64,000 bases of DNA from positions 930,844 to 994,843 of the forward strand of contig OZ025824.1 in assembly GCA_964019425.1 (NCBI GenBank), read 5' to 3'. The first letter of the stretch is position 1. Each line of letters begins with the position of its first letter. Made by a program: the position numbers and the translations under genes. The stretch is from Flectonema sp. DT1601 (Eukaryota > Euglenozoa > Diplonemea > Diplonemida > Diplonemidae). The notes beneath the pieces were generated by a model. That model did not search any database, was not told the DNA's origin, and saw only the letters and a list, made by a program, of their open reading frames with translations. Below are positions 44,931-55,349 of the stretch, piece after piece.

Positions 44931-45978
44931 ATGAACAGCTTCTTAAGAAACGGAGCGAGACGAGTATCGGGAAGACAGGTTAGATGGAACTCAAAGGCCG
45001 CAGGTGTTCCACAACAGAGCAACTCTGGATTGGTAATGTTTGCTGCGGGTGGTCTGTTCAGTGCAGCAGCAATGTATGTAGTTGGAAGTGGTGATGATGC
45101 TCCAGATGCCCAGCAGAGGAAGCAAATCACTGACTTGCAAGCTCAACTGAAGAAGCAACAGGCAGGTGGGTCTGGACAGCAGAGAGTACTGAAGGATCTG
45201 AGTGAAGAATACCTTCAGTGCACAAAGGGATCAGAAGCACTCACTGGAGAGATGGAGGAGATGGCAAAGCGTATGAAGAACACTCAGGAACACGTTATGG
45301 AATCACAAAAAACGATGGATCTCATTACGAAAGAGAACGCTCGCTACTTAGAAGCCCTCACTGATAGAATCCAACACCAGGCTGAGACGTCGACTAATTC
45401 ATCAGTTGCCTTCGTAACTGAAAAGGGAGAACTTGTTCAGTTTAAACTTTCTGGTTCGGATATCAACGTCAATGTCTCAGGTCAGTCAGCTGGAACTCTT
45501 CAGAAGAACGTCACCTACGACGACTCTAACGGTACTATCAAACTACCAAAGGCAACTGTCCAAATTCCACAGGACCGCAGGCAGATTCTCGTCACAAACC
45601 TCGCCTCGATGGCTGACAGAGCTGGAATGTCCCACAATCTCGTTGGAGTATGTTGTTATTTGTTTTTTGGTGAGGCATTTTTCAAAATAAACAGTAGAAA
45701 ACCATTAGAAAAAAATAAATAAAAACAAACAGAACGTCGTTGAGTTCACCGATTCTGAAGGAGACCGCGTGAAGTTCAGCAACACAGCTGGTAAGCTGAC
45801 GATTGAAATGAAGGGAGGAGTGATCGCTCCACTCAGTGACTTAAAGTTTGACCGCCACACCCGCAGCTTGAACTGCGGTGACGTCGGCAGCTGCACTATT
45901 CCAGCTGAGAGTGAGGAATCGATCACAAGGAGACTCAAGAAGTTGGCTGAACAGGTCAACCATCCTAACAACTTGTAA
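44931..45978 (+). CDS. Mitochondrial-type membrane protein with coiled coil, two exons
   Basis: Exons 44,931-45,647 and 45,733-45,978 (85-bp intron, donor GGA|GTATGT, acceptor CAAACAG, phase 0) give 320 aa. I chose MNSFLRNGARR at 44,931 over the upstream in-frame ATG (44,883). It follows the acceptor-like CTGACCAG at 44,915 and starts a Arg/Ser-rich, acid-free presequence. Next come a single membrane segment (about 38-56, LVMFAAGGLFSAAAMYVVG), a coiled coil (QQRKQITDLQAQLKKQQ...) and a beta-rich C-terminal part. The layout suggests an inner-membrane anchor, with the bulk in matrix or intermembrane space. No family is recognised. Confidence 0.65.
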
Positions 45979-46481
45979 TAATTATCTGTAACCTATTTGT
46001 TGATTTATTTTGTGTTTAATTTGTTAGTGTTTCGATCGTAAGCATTCTATTGAAAGCTTCTTACTCTTACTACGACATGACGCTGCGAAGATATGATCGC
46101 AAAGGCCACTAAAATAAAAAAAATTTTATAATCCGAAATATCAAACAACGAGCTATGGGGATGGTGACCTACATCACTCTGTTAACCAACCGAGTAGGGG
46201 AACTTAGGCAAAGTTAACGTTTTTTTTCTGTACTCAAAACAACGCAATCGGTAGACTCAAAACGTTGACTGGTTCATGTTGCATGTTGAAGTGTGTTATT
46301 TCTTATCTCGTTTGTTTGTCGATTTGAACAGTTGCGATGCAGCACTTGATAATATTATTTATTCCAGTCACACAAAAGTATTTAATAATGTCGTCGTTAC
46401 TTTAGTATTGAGCAGCGTCTAGTCTGAGTTGGTAACAAAATAAGTTTTACGAAATATTTTAACATCTCAGAATTCACACGA
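45979..46481. other. Intergenic region
   Basis: No gene is seen. An acceptor-like AACATCTCAG ends at 46,470. Confidence 0.5.
46461..46470 (+). promoter_or_regulatory. Acceptor-like site before NRAMP gene
   Basis: TTTTAACATCTCAG ends 11 nt before the ATG at 46,482. Confidence 0.45.
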
Positions 46482-48065
46482 ATGGCTGCTGTTGAAGTTC
46501 TCGAAGATCCCGAAGATGAGCTCACCATCAGATCAAATTCAAGTGATGATGAAAATACCAACGATGATGATGTCATAAATGGCGAGGGAAACAACCGCAC
46601 TGGGTTCTCTTGGAGACTACTTTGGAGTTACACCGGTCCAGGATTTTTAATGTCCGTGGCTTACTTGGATCCTGGGAATATAAAAGCTGATATAGAGGCT
46701 GGTCAAACTGCTGAAGGTGAGCAGAAATATGCATTACTTTGGGTCCTTCTATGGGCTACATTAATGGGTCTTTTACTTCAGACAATGTCTGCTAAATTAG
46801 GAATCTCTAGTGGAAAGCATCTCGCAGAGCATTGCAGAGAAGAGTTTACAACGCCAGTCCGTCTCACACTTTGGTTCATGGCTGAAGTTGCGATCATTTG
46901 TGTAGATTGCCAAGAAGTAATTGGAACCGCAACCGCTATTTATATTCTGAGTGATGAGAAGGTACCTCTCTGGGTTGGAGTAATAATGTCGACGCTCTCT
47001 GCTTTGGTTTTCTTGTTTATGGACCGCTACGGAATGCGCAACTTGGAAGCCGTCTTTGCTGTTCTGATTGCCATAATGTCCCTCACATTCGGAGCGGAAT
47101 ATTTTATCGCTCTTCCTGACCAGCTCGACGTCATGAGCGGTACATTTATTCCTTCACTCCCAAAGGACCAGGGACTATCAAGAGCTGTGGCAATGATAGG
47201 TGCTGTTATCATGCCTCACAATTTGTATCTCCACTCTGCTCTCGTGCTCAGTAGAAACGTGCCCGTCAAGAACCATCGTAAAGTTCGCGAGGCAGTTTTT
47301 TACAACAACATCGAATCAACAATGGCTTTAATGCTGTCTTTCGCAATTAATTTATTCGTTGTGTGCGTTTGTACGTTCCCAGAGAAACTTGAGATGAAAG
47401 AAGCGGCAGAGGCTCTTGGTGTAAAGTATGGAGCTTCAGCAAAGTATATCTTCGCAGTTGGCCTGCTGGCATCTGGATGCGCAGCAACAGCAACATCGAC
47501 TTACGCCGGTCAGTATCTGATGCAGGGATACTTAGACCTTAAAGTAACAGCATTTACTAGGGCAATGGTCAGTCGTCTCATTGCAATTGGGCCTGGTTTA
47601 ATTGTTGGCCTTGCTGCTGCTAAGCAAGCTGACTCTATGCAGCAGTGGTTGAATATTATTCAATCTATTCAACTCCCCTTCGCTATCCTTCCATTGTTGT
47701 ATTTTACATCTTTAAAGTCTACCGTCGGTACTTTCGTTAACAGCAAGTTACCTTCATTTATTGGTTGGTTAATATCTGTTGTTGTTATTGCGGCAAATAT
47801 TTACCTTATTATCGATGTACTCGCTAATTCCGGAAACCGTACTATTACTATCCCCATTTTGGTTATATTTCTTCTTTTATACTTGTCTACTATCGGATGG
47901 TTTTTCTTAGGGACCATCAAGGTTATCTCCTTCCGCCGAAGCAGAGGTATTGAAAACGTGGGTCTTTGCGAAATGCAAAGCCAACGGGAACCTAGCATGA
48001 TGAGTGGAATGGATGTTGAGGCAACTGATATTGGTATAATTACAGAAGAAGGAGAGATAAAGTAA
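46482..48065 (+). CDS. NRAMP-family divalent metal transporter
   Basis: A 527-aa single exon. Both hallmark metal-binding motifs are present: DPGN in the first membrane helix (Asp63, Asn66) and MPHN in the sixth (Met244), within AVIMPHNLYLHSALV. About eleven or twelve membrane segments can be counted, with short acidic N- and C-terminal tails. NRAMP proteins import Mn2+ or Fe2+ with protons across the plasma membrane or out of acidic vacuoles. All key residues are canonical, including the Ala-x-x-Met pair, so Mn/Fe specificity is likely. No introns or anomalies are seen. Confidence 0.92.
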   Translation: MAAVEVLEDPEDELTIRSNSSDDENTNDDDVINGEGNNRTGFSWRLLWSYTGPGFLMSVAYLDPGNIKADIEAGQTAEGEQKYALLWVLLWATLMGLLLQTMSAKLGISSGKHLAEHCREEFTTPVRLTLWFMAEVAIICVDCQEVIGTATAIYILSDEKVPLWVGVIMSTLSALVFLFMDRYGMRNLEAVFAVLIAIMSLTFGAEYFIALPDQLDVMSGTFIPSLPKDQGLSRAVAMIGAVIMPHNLYLHSALVLSRNVPVKNHRKVREAVFYNNIESTMALMLSFAINLFVVCVCTFPEKLEMKEAAEALGVKYGASAKYIFAVGLLASGCAATATSTYAGQYLMQGYLDLKVTAFTRAMVSRLIAIGPGLIVGLAAAKQADSMQQWLNIIQSIQLPFAILPLLYFTSLKSTVGTFVNSKLPSFIGWLISVVVIAANIYLIIDVLANSGNRTITIPILVIFLLLYLSTIGWFFLGTIKVISFRRSRGIENVGLCEMQSQREPSMMSGMDVEATDIGIITEEGEIK

Positions 48066-48541
48066 ATCATACCTATTAAGATAGGTATTTATAGTTAGCA
48101 AGTGGTGCGCGAGTCATTCACTACTTGGTATTCCTTGTGTGAGGCTTACGCAGCATTTATCCGATCTAAGTCCACCACTTTTCCGTGTCTTTGTCTATCT
48201 TCTTCTTTGCGATCTTCATTCCTGTGAATTGTGTTCCGATGATCGTTTATTCTGATTTGAGACAACCTGCTCAACGTGGTGTTGATTATGTGTGGAGTGT
48301 ATCTCCCTATGTTGTCGCATCGCCAAAGTGTTGGGAGGTATGTTTCCCGCATTATCCGAGTTGAAAGAAGGGGAAAAAATATTAAGGAGAACAGAAACAG
48401 AATTTAAAAACTTCCCTTCCATTAGTGTAGTTTAGAATTGCGTTATTCATTTTATAAGACAACACCAAGTATGCGGGTAATGATCACGACCGAACTGAAC
48501 TCAGCTTTAATGTATTCATTCAAACAGTTCACTCTATAACA
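48066..48541. other. Intergenic region
   Basis: No gene is seen. An acceptor-like ATTCAAACAG ends at 48,527, before the phosphofructokinase ATG. Confidence 0.5.
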
Positions 48542-50196
48542 ATGGAACATATTTCTTCGTGTCTTTCACCTGCCGAAGGGAATGTGACGGAGTGTCACGC
48601 TGCCGATGCAATCAACAATATTGGAGTCGAGGATAATCTCATGTCGGAGTGGGTTCAGTGCAAGAAACACCCGAACCCACTTCTGAAGAAGTTTCCGGGA
48701 ATGAGATTCCATCACGAGACAGAATCTATCGTCGCTAACATTGTTGTCAGCGAGAAAAATGACTACAAACCGAAGCCAACTCGGGTCTTGCGCGCAGGTC
48801 CAACGCGCAGCATTTTGTGGGATCCAGAAGAGGTTTGTAATTTATTATTTGTTCGGAATTATTGCATTTCAAGTACGAGTAAATTGTTATTCTTGTTTAC
48901 AACACAGGTGCGAGCAGCCATCGTAACATGTGGAGGTCTGTGTCCAGGACTGAACTCTATAATCAGAGACATCACTATCGGATTGTATGGAAATTATGGA
49001 ATGCGAACTCCAGGTAAGATCCTTGGGATTCGCAACGGCTACAACGGTTTTGACACGGAGAGGTATCCTCCCGTAGTATTAACACCCGCAGTTGTTGAGG
49101 AAATACACAACAAGGGAGGATCGATTCTCGGTGCTGGTAGAGGTGGTTTCAAACCCGATTACATCGTTGACACGCTTCAACAGCTTGGAATCAATCATTT
49201 GTACGTCGTTGGTGGTGACGGTACCCAGTGGGCTGCAGACGTCATCTTTCAGGTATGTCTGAGCGCATTTAAATGTTCTATTCACATCGCAACAAAATTG
49301 TAACCAAACAGGTTGTTAAAGAACGGAAACTCAAAATGTCAATTATTGGAATTCCAAAAACCATCGATAATGTATGTATTGTTTAATGCTTATGCATTCA
49401 TTTCACTATTTATAAATATGACAACGAATGAAAATAAATATAGGATATCCTGTTTTTTGACAGGAGTTTTGGATATCATTCGGCGGTGGATGCGGCTGTT
49501 AGAGCTATCAAAAGTGCATTTGTTGAGGCATCATCGTGTTATAACGGAGTTGGTATTGTAAAGCTGATGGGTCGAGACTCTGGCTTCGTAGCGAGGAATG
49601 CAACCTTGGCATCAAACTTGGCAGATGTTGTTTTAATACCTGAGGTAGAGTTTGATTTTGATGAATTACTGAAACACGTTGAGTATCGTTTGCAGAGGAA
49701 AGGTCATTGTGTTGTTGTGGTAGCTGAAGGTGCTGGTCAAGAACACTGTAAGACTGGTAAGGAGGATGAAACGGGGCATACCATTTATGGAGATATTGGA
49801 AATCTAATTAAAGACAGAATAAATATTCATCTCAAAAGGGGAATTGGTGGACGATCATTCTTTATCGACCCTTCTTACATTATCAGATCAGTTCCAGCTA
49901 CCAGCAGTGACAAGTTGTTTTGCACTAGAATGGCTCACGAAGCGGTACATGCAGCAATGCGAGGATATTCAGGCATCTGTGTTGGTGCCATTCATGACTA
50001 TATGTGTATGGTCGCTATGGCAAGCATGTGCCAAGGTACTCGTCGTGTAAACGTGTATTCGTCCATCTGGCAACGTACCATCGAAGCCACTGGAATGCCA
50101 CCTACTCTGACAGGACAGACAAAACCAGCCGCAGCTTCAATCGCCAAAACCAGAGGAAACCCTTCTATGTTTCGTAAGGAGAAGCCGAAATTGTAA
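48542..50196 (+). CDS. 6-phosphofructokinase, ATP-type by motif, four exons
   Basis: Exons 48,542-48,832, 48,908-49,252, 49,312-49,371 and 49,444-50,196 (introns 75, 59 and 72 bp; all phase 0) give 482 aa. It phosphorylates fructose 6-phosphate in glycolysis. Visible motifs are VTCGGLCPGLNS (103-114), GGDGTQ (199-204), PKTIDND (227-233, catalytic Asp231) and MGRDSGF (274-280). GGDG at this site is associated with ATP use, whereas PPi enzymes carry GGDD; PKTIDND is shared with PPi-type and plant/trypanosomatid enzymes. It therefore resembles the group III ATP enzymes of plants and kinetoplastids. The first intron is stop-free and in frame, so naive translation would insert about 25 spurious residues. 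There is no obvious C-terminal peroxisomal signal (ends PKL). Confidence 0.92.
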
Positions 50197-50686
50197 TTTT
50201 TTGTTTGTCAACATTTGCAGTGACAAGAACTAAATCCGGAGCACTTAAATGGAGCCCAATTAAGTTCTTTGCCCTAAGCATGGTGACAATGCGAGCGGAT
50301 TGCAGCAGCCAGTCCCATAGTCGCAGGTGTGATTAATTGTAAGTACGCAAATCTCTATTTTATTCTTCAATTTCAATTGCTTCGTTTTCAGTTTCTCAAA
50401 CACGCATAAAACTTTTTCTGTATTGCAATGAGGCATTGAGTTATTTACCTACTGTTTGTAGTTTCTGTAGACTCCTCAGTTGAAATATTTGGGACCACCT
50501 TTGCAATGCACTTACAGCAACAGAAGGTAGTCAAGACTTGTAATAATATATTGACCCCTTCGTTACCTTATGCTAAATCCGAAAATGTGCGTACCATAAG
50601 GATTGATATTTGGAAGCTGCTTGACAAATGCTTAAATGAGTTGTATTTTCAACAGCTACATGACCGGAGATGGGTGTGAGAAAAAT
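50197..50686. other. Intergenic region between phosphofructokinase gene and tRNA
   Basis: No frame or repeat is recognised. The + strand run of protein genes with good acceptors ends here. Confidence 0.5.
50681..50685 (-). terminator. RNA polymerase III terminator of tRNA-Lys
   Basis: Five consecutive T on the minus strand lie one base past the tRNA 3' end. Confidence 0.75.
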
Positions 50687-50759
50687 CACCTCCCGCGGGG
50701 CTCGAACCCGCGACCACAAGGTTAAGGGCCTTGCGCTCTACCGACTGAGCTAGGGAGGC
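50687..50759 (-). tRNA. tRNA-Lys (anticodon CTT), C at position 33
   Basis: The reverse complement folds as a full cloverleaf: acceptor GCCTCCC/GGGAGGT (one G-T pair), D arm GCTC/GAGC with loop AGTCGGTA, anticodon stem CAAGG/CCTTG, five-base variable loop TGGTC, and T arm GCGGG/CCCGC with loop TTCGAGC. Discriminator base is G, as in eukaryotic tRNA-Lys. The anticodon loop is CCCTTAA, which places C rather than the near-universal T at position 33. Internal A and B boxes (TAGCTCAGTCGG, GGTTCGAGCCC) are intact. It is the only minus-strand gene in the window. Confidence 0.92.
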
Positions 50760-50879
50760 TATATTCAGAAAAAAGTTTTTATTTTATCTATTAAAAAAGG
50801 AATATTCATGGAGTATTTTCTCCTCCAAAAAAAAATATGTCGGAGGTGACGAAACCGCAGACGGCAGACGGCGTTCAAC

Positions 50880-51530
50880 AGGTAACTCTTCTGAATAAGA
50901 TGTCCGCAATAGGACTACCAACGAAATATCTACGGTGGGTACAAAACTACTTGACTAGTAGGAAGATTTCAACAAGGGTTCATAAACGATTTGATAGATA
51001 AACTAGAGATGTACGAACCGACTGTCTTTGCAGATGATGTTGGAATAGTAATAACCGCGGACACTGTCAGCTGTTTAGAATACAAGGTGGGCACTTGATT
51101 CACACATCAGGATCAATAAGAACCCTGGCAAGACGGAATACATCCACGTGAGGCCAAGTGGAACTCAAAACAAGTCCCCAGTAGTGGTACTTCGAACAAC
51201 TGGAATTACTGGTAAACAGGGCAGTGAGGCTGGTAACTGGATGTCTGCGGACGCACCAAACTCCGGGGACTCTACAAAGAAGCCGACACGCCAAGACTAA
51301 AGGAACACATCCAGTATAAGATGTGTAGAACTTATGAACGGTTCAAATTGAGTCCCCTCCTACCGACTCGCAAGCTGACGAGAACAGGGAGGTCAGAACT
51401 CTATCAAAAATCAAAGTGGGATGGAATGTCTGGATAGACTATGTCTCTGGTGTCCCTGGCCTTGACAAGTACCGGAGCATAACCATGAACCAAGAACACT
51501 ACACTCTCTCGTCAGATTCACTTATAGAAG
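50880..51530 (+). mobile_element. Non-LTR retrotransposon (LINE) reverse-transcriptase remnant
   Basis: Broken frames carry reverse-transcriptase landmarks in the correct order. First comes LLNKMSAIGLPTKYLRWVQN followed by YLTSRKISTRV. Then a FADDVGIVIT box (the F/YxDD active site) near 51,030, a KINPGKTEYIHVR segment near 51,115 and RLVTGCLRTHQTPGLY near 51,220-51,275, the usual LINE thumb region. Several frame changes and stops interrupt it, so it is dead. The 5' half of the RT and any endonuclease are missing, in keeping with the 5' truncation typical of LINEs. It lies about 120 bp beyond the tRNA and ends against a GH43-like fragment. Confidence 0.7.
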
Positions 51531-51552
51531 GACACAATGCCAATGCTACTAC

Positions 51553-52176
51553 GTGGTCTGTATTCCCTGCCTCCTCTTGTTGTCGGCAGTCTTGATAACC
51601 AGCAGCACAGTGATATCAAATATCTCACCTCGTAGAGACACAGATGGTAATATACTAAATGCACATGATGGTAATATTATTTTAATAGATGGAGAATACC
51701 ATTGGTACTCCGTTGGTTTTGATGATTGTGTTGAGGATCCTGGGTGTTCTAAAATTAGTGAAAGAGAGTCATGTGGATTCATGTCTAATCATTCTGTAAC
51801 TTTGTACACATCTAAGGACTTGTCTTCTGATAGTTGGGTGAATAGAGGAAATGTGCTTCCAGTGGATAACCGGCCTTCGGGAACAATGTTGGGAGCATCA
51901 GTGGTTTACAACAAGTTGACTGATCTTTATGTTCTTTGGGCTGATTATTTTCCACGGCAAGATATTCAGTTGTCCCGGTGCCTCGTAGCGACTTCAAAGA
52001 GTAGATTTGGACCATTTATGGTAGTGAACCCTGTAGCTAACCTCACCAGATCCCCACAGCGGGCTGGTAGACTTTTCGTTGATGACGACGGCCAAGGTTA
52101 TATTATATACGTTAGTACGTGCGTGAATGAAAATCGATCTGAATCTACTACACATACGGCTGATGAAGAAAACTGA
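51553..52176 (+). pseudogene. Truncated glycoside hydrolase family 43-like protein
   Basis: The open frame (207 aa) covers the N-terminal part of a GH43-type five-bladed propeller. Landmarks are NILNAHDGNIILIDGEYHWY (family form InAHgGgi...YYWYG), SVTLYTSKDLSSDSW, YVLWADYF and RLFVDDDGQGYIIYVS. The acidic residue that forms the second catalytic position is retained in the DDDG block. A hydrophobic stretch at the start could be a signal peptide, but there is no in-frame ATG before it. The frame ends where about a third of a typical domain should remain. The 5' end abuts LINE-derived sequence, so this is probably a truncated gene or one exon of a broken gene. Relatives are secreted arabinanases, xylosidases and beta-1,3-galactosidases. 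Confidence 0.6.
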
Positions 52177-52865
52177 GTTGACAGAGGATACGATGGCAAA
52201 GCCAAACTACTACCGCGAGAAGAATTGTTGTTGAAGCCTAGTGAGGTACACCTTTAACTTTTTGTTTGTAACGAATTTAGGGGTAAACCTGTCTGAACGG
52301 GTTCGACCTTTTTTTGTATTGGCCACTGATAGTCTTTCTGTATCTTATTGGTGGAAGTCTAATTGATAACAGCAACACCAACAGGCAGACAATAAAATCG
52401 ATAAGGCAGTCAGTGATGTTATCACAGTGTAGTCTCGCCAGTTTGGCGTAGGATACAAGAGACACTAACTTCGCAAAGCACTAAGATACTTAGATTAGAA
52501 AGGTCCGGAAGCAAAGAGGGTTCGCAGAAAAAGGGCGTACCGACTTAACGTATCCTCTAGTGGCTCTTCTTCCTCCCTGCGAAGGGATGTGTGGTTCTGA
52601 CTACGAAAAATCTCTGGAATACATGAACCCCTTCTGTTGAAAATATTAACTTATGAACAAATTTTATTTACCCAACAGGATAACACATGAACGTTACTTA
52701 ATAAGAGTTGTTAAGCAAATTGTGGCTGTAGGTTGGGACTAAATTGTGCAACACAAAAAAAAAAAAAGAAGTGCGTTTGAAGAAATATGTTTTACACGTT
52801 TGTTAACCTCATCATACTCCAAGCCATTCATCATCACATTTCGTAGGTTACTCAGGCGAGTTAAA
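52177..52865. other. Spacer with duplicated 5' flank of LRR genes
   Basis: 52,177-52,570 shows nothing recognisable. From about 52,577 the sequence is repeated, diverged, upstream of the second LRR gene (57,336 onward), including the A run at 52,754 and the conserved TTTCGTAG...CAGGCGAGTTAAA before the ATG. Confidence 0.55.
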
Positions 52866-54791
52866 ATGCAACTTTCGGTTACGTTCCCAGACACAGGATT
52901 TCCTGACGTTGTTTTCACAGCTTCTGGAGAGTCGCTCGTGAAGGATGCATTGCAGGTTGCAGCTGATGAGTGGGGTACCGATGCTGACTTTCTTGAACTC
53001 TCTCTCGCAGGATCGCGGCTTCGAGCAGGTAGTCGACTGGTGTCGTACGGAGTGGAGGACGGCTCTCTATTGGATGCATCGGTGGTGCGCTTATTTGGAT
53101 TGGAATGGTTCACAGATGCTGTAAAGCGAGCGAAGGCATACCTACGAGGAGAACGAGATCAGGACGGGTTTTTGTGCCTTGATACTCCCACATTCGCTGT
53201 GGATGGCTGTCTTCAGTTTAATAACAGTGAGTGGTTCTCGGATGATGTTACGAACATCTCATTCAGCAACTCTGAATCCTCAGTCACGACCGTTTCAGAT
53301 GATTTCTTATCCTCATTTCTTGAGGTTATAAAGATTAGTCTGCCTGGTCTTCAATACGTCACATCTGTTGGTAATAAGTTCCTCAGTAATTGCAATTCAC
53401 TGTCATCAGTAGACTTATCAAGTCTCAGCAACGTGTTAGCTGTTGGAGACTATTTTCTAAGTTATTGTTCATCCCTCACATCTTTGGACTTATCAAGTCT
53501 CAGCAATGTTTCAGCTGTTAGAAACTCTTTTCTAAATTATTGTTCATCCCTCACATCTCTGGACTTATCTGGTCTCAGCAATGTTTCAGTTATTGGAAAC
53601 TCTTTTCTATATTCTTGTTCATCCCTCACATCTCTGGACTTATCTGGTCTCAGCAATGTTTCAGTTATTGGAAACTCTTTTCTATATTCTTGTTCATCCC
53701 TCACATCTCTGGACTTATCAAATCTCAGCAGTATTTCAGCTGTTGGAAACTTTTTTCTGAGTCATTGTTCATCCCTCACATCTTTGGACTTATCAAGTCT
53801 CAGCAATGTTTCAGCTGTTAGAAACTCTTTTCTAAATTATTGTTCATCCCTCACATCTCTGGACTTATCTGGTCTCAGCAATGTTTCAGTTATTGGAAAC
53901 TCTTTTCTATATTCTTGTTCATCCCTCACATCTCTGGACTTATCTGGTCTCAGCAATGTTTCAGTTATTGGAAACTCTTTTCTATATTCTTGTTCATCCC
54001 TCACATCTCTGGACTTATCAAATCTCAGCAGTATTTCAGCTGTTGGAAACTTTTTTCTGAGTCATTGTTCATCCCTCACATCTTTGGACTTATCAAGTCT
54101 CAGCAATGTTTCAGCTGTTAGAAACTCTTTTCTAAATTATTGTTCATCCCTCACATCTCTGGACTTATCTGGTCTCAGCAATGTTTCAACTGTTGGAAAC
54201 AATTTTCTATATTCTTGTTCATCCCTCACATCTCTAGACTTATCAAGTCTCAGCAATGTTTCAGCTGTTGGAAACCATTTTCTACGTAATTGTTCATCCA
54301 TCACATCTCTGGACTTATCAAGTCTCAGCAATGTTTCAGTTGTTGGAGAGTTTTTTCTAAGTGATTGTCCATCCCTCACATCTCTGGACTTATCTGGTCT
54401 CAGCAATGTTTCAACTGTTGGAAACTCTTTTCTATATTCTTGTTCATCCCTCACATCTCTGGACTTATCAAGTCTCAGCAATGTTTCAACTGTTGGAAAC
54501 CATTTTCTACGTAATTGTTCATCCATCACATCTTTGGACTTATCAAGTCTCAGCAATGCTTCAGTTATTGGGGACGATTTTCTATCTTTTTGTTCGTCCC
54601 TCACATCTGCGGACTTATCAGGTCTCAGCAATGTTTCAACTGTTGGAAACTTTTTTCTAAGTAATTGTTCATCACTAACTTCCTTGGATTTAACTCTCAT
54701 GAATGTGGAATCCGTTGGAAGTAATTTCCTAGAAGGTTGTTCATCCATTAACAGAAATGAACTGCATACGAGCATAAGGAATTTGAAATAA
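52866..54791 (+). CDS. Ubiquitin-like/leucine-rich-repeat protein, copy 1
   Basis: 641 aa from the ATG at 52,866. Residues 1-78 look like a ubiquitin-like beta-grasp domain (MQLSVTFP..., LRAGSRLVSYGVEDGSLL). A linker of about 90 residues follows. About 18 tandem leucine-rich repeats then have a strict 25-residue period: CSSLTSLDLSSLSNVSAVGNxFL. The LRR type resembles BspA-like or kinetoplastid surface LRRs, but there is no signal peptide or membrane anchor, so a cytosolic sensor or adaptor is more likely. A four-repeat (300-bp) block is perfectly repeated from about 53,465 to 54,165, so the array is still changing length. The last repeat (LTLMNVESVGSNFLEGCSS) caps the array. An acceptor-like TTACTCAG precedes the ATG. 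Confidence 0.8.
   Translation: MQLSVTFPDTGFPDVVFTASGESLVKDALQVAADEWGTDADFLELSLAGSRLRAGSRLVSYGVEDGSLLDASVVRLFGLEWFTDAVKRAKAYLRGERDQDGFLCLDTPTFAVDGCLQFNNSEWFSDDVTNISFSNSESSVTTVSDDFLSSFLEVIKISLPGLQYVTSVGNKFLSNCNSLSSVDLSSLSNVLAVGDYFLSYCSSLTSLDLSSLSNVSAVRNSFLNYCSSLTSLDLSGLSNVSVIGNSFLYSCSSLTSLDLSGLSNVSVIGNSFLYSCSSLTSLDLSNLSSISAVGNFFLSHCSSLTSLDLSSLSNVSAVRNSFLNYCSSLTSLDLSGLSNVSVIGNSFLYSCSSLTSLDLSGLSNVSVIGNSFLYSCSSLTSLDLSNLSSISAVGNFFLSHCSSLTSLDLSSLSNVSAVRNSFLNYCSSLTSLDLSGLSNVSTVGNNFLYSCSSLTSLDLSSLSNVSAVGNHFLRNCSSITSLDLSSLSNVSVVGEFFLSDCPSLTSLDLSGLSNVSTVGNSFLYSCSSLTSLDLSSLSNVSTVGNHFLRNCSSITSLDLSSLSNASVIGDDFLSFCSSLTSADLSGLSNVSTVGNFFLSNCSSLTSLDLTLMNVESVGSNFLEGCSSINRNELHTSIRNLK
53465..54165 (+). repeat. 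300-bp higher-order repeat (blocks of four LRRs)
   Basis: Within the 75-bp LRR array a block of four repeats is duplicated exactly (53,465-53,764 and 53,765-54,064), with the first repeat unit occurring a third time from 54,065. The SAVRNSFLNY repeat marks each block start. Confidence 0.85.
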
Positions 54792-55349
54792 TAGAAATGA
54801 TAAATGTTGTTTTTAGTGTGTGTGTGTTGTTCCCTTTGTTTTATTTGAAGGAATTTAATTTATCTTTTATTTGATGGTATTTTCAGAAAAGAAGATGTGT
54901 GTTTCGCTCACACACTCTTATTTTGTTAATTAAAATTGAATGTTTAATTACATTGCAATATTCTTATTCCCTTTACTGGGTCATATTCTCATCAGATTCC
55001 CAACCCTATTTGGTATTCCCCACCCGCCGTTCTCCCCGCTAGTGTCTGGTCGAATCGAAACGGGCCTGGCCCAATCCCTGTGCACGCGGAAGTAATCTGC
55101 ACCCATCTACAGTGTAGATACTTCTTTTAGTTGATTTCAGCTTGTTTAGGTAATGCCTTATTCTCTTATCATATTTCCTTCTCAGGTGCAAGCAGTGATG
55201 GAAAAAGAAGTGCAGAAATCTTTTTATTGAGCCTGATTAAGTATCTTATTACTCCCTCAAAGTAATTACTAAAACAAGGAACTCCCCAGGGACTTCACAC
55301 CATACGATGATGAACAGATAGTGATGTAGTTCATATGTTTTATTATTAT
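54792..55349. other. Duplicated 3' flank of LRR gene 1
   Basis: From the stop to about 55,135 it matches 58,815-59,165 downstream of LRR copy 2, including a TGTGTGTGTTG run and a GGCCTGGCCCAATCCCTGTGC block. Beyond that it diverges. No gene is seen. Confidence 0.55.
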
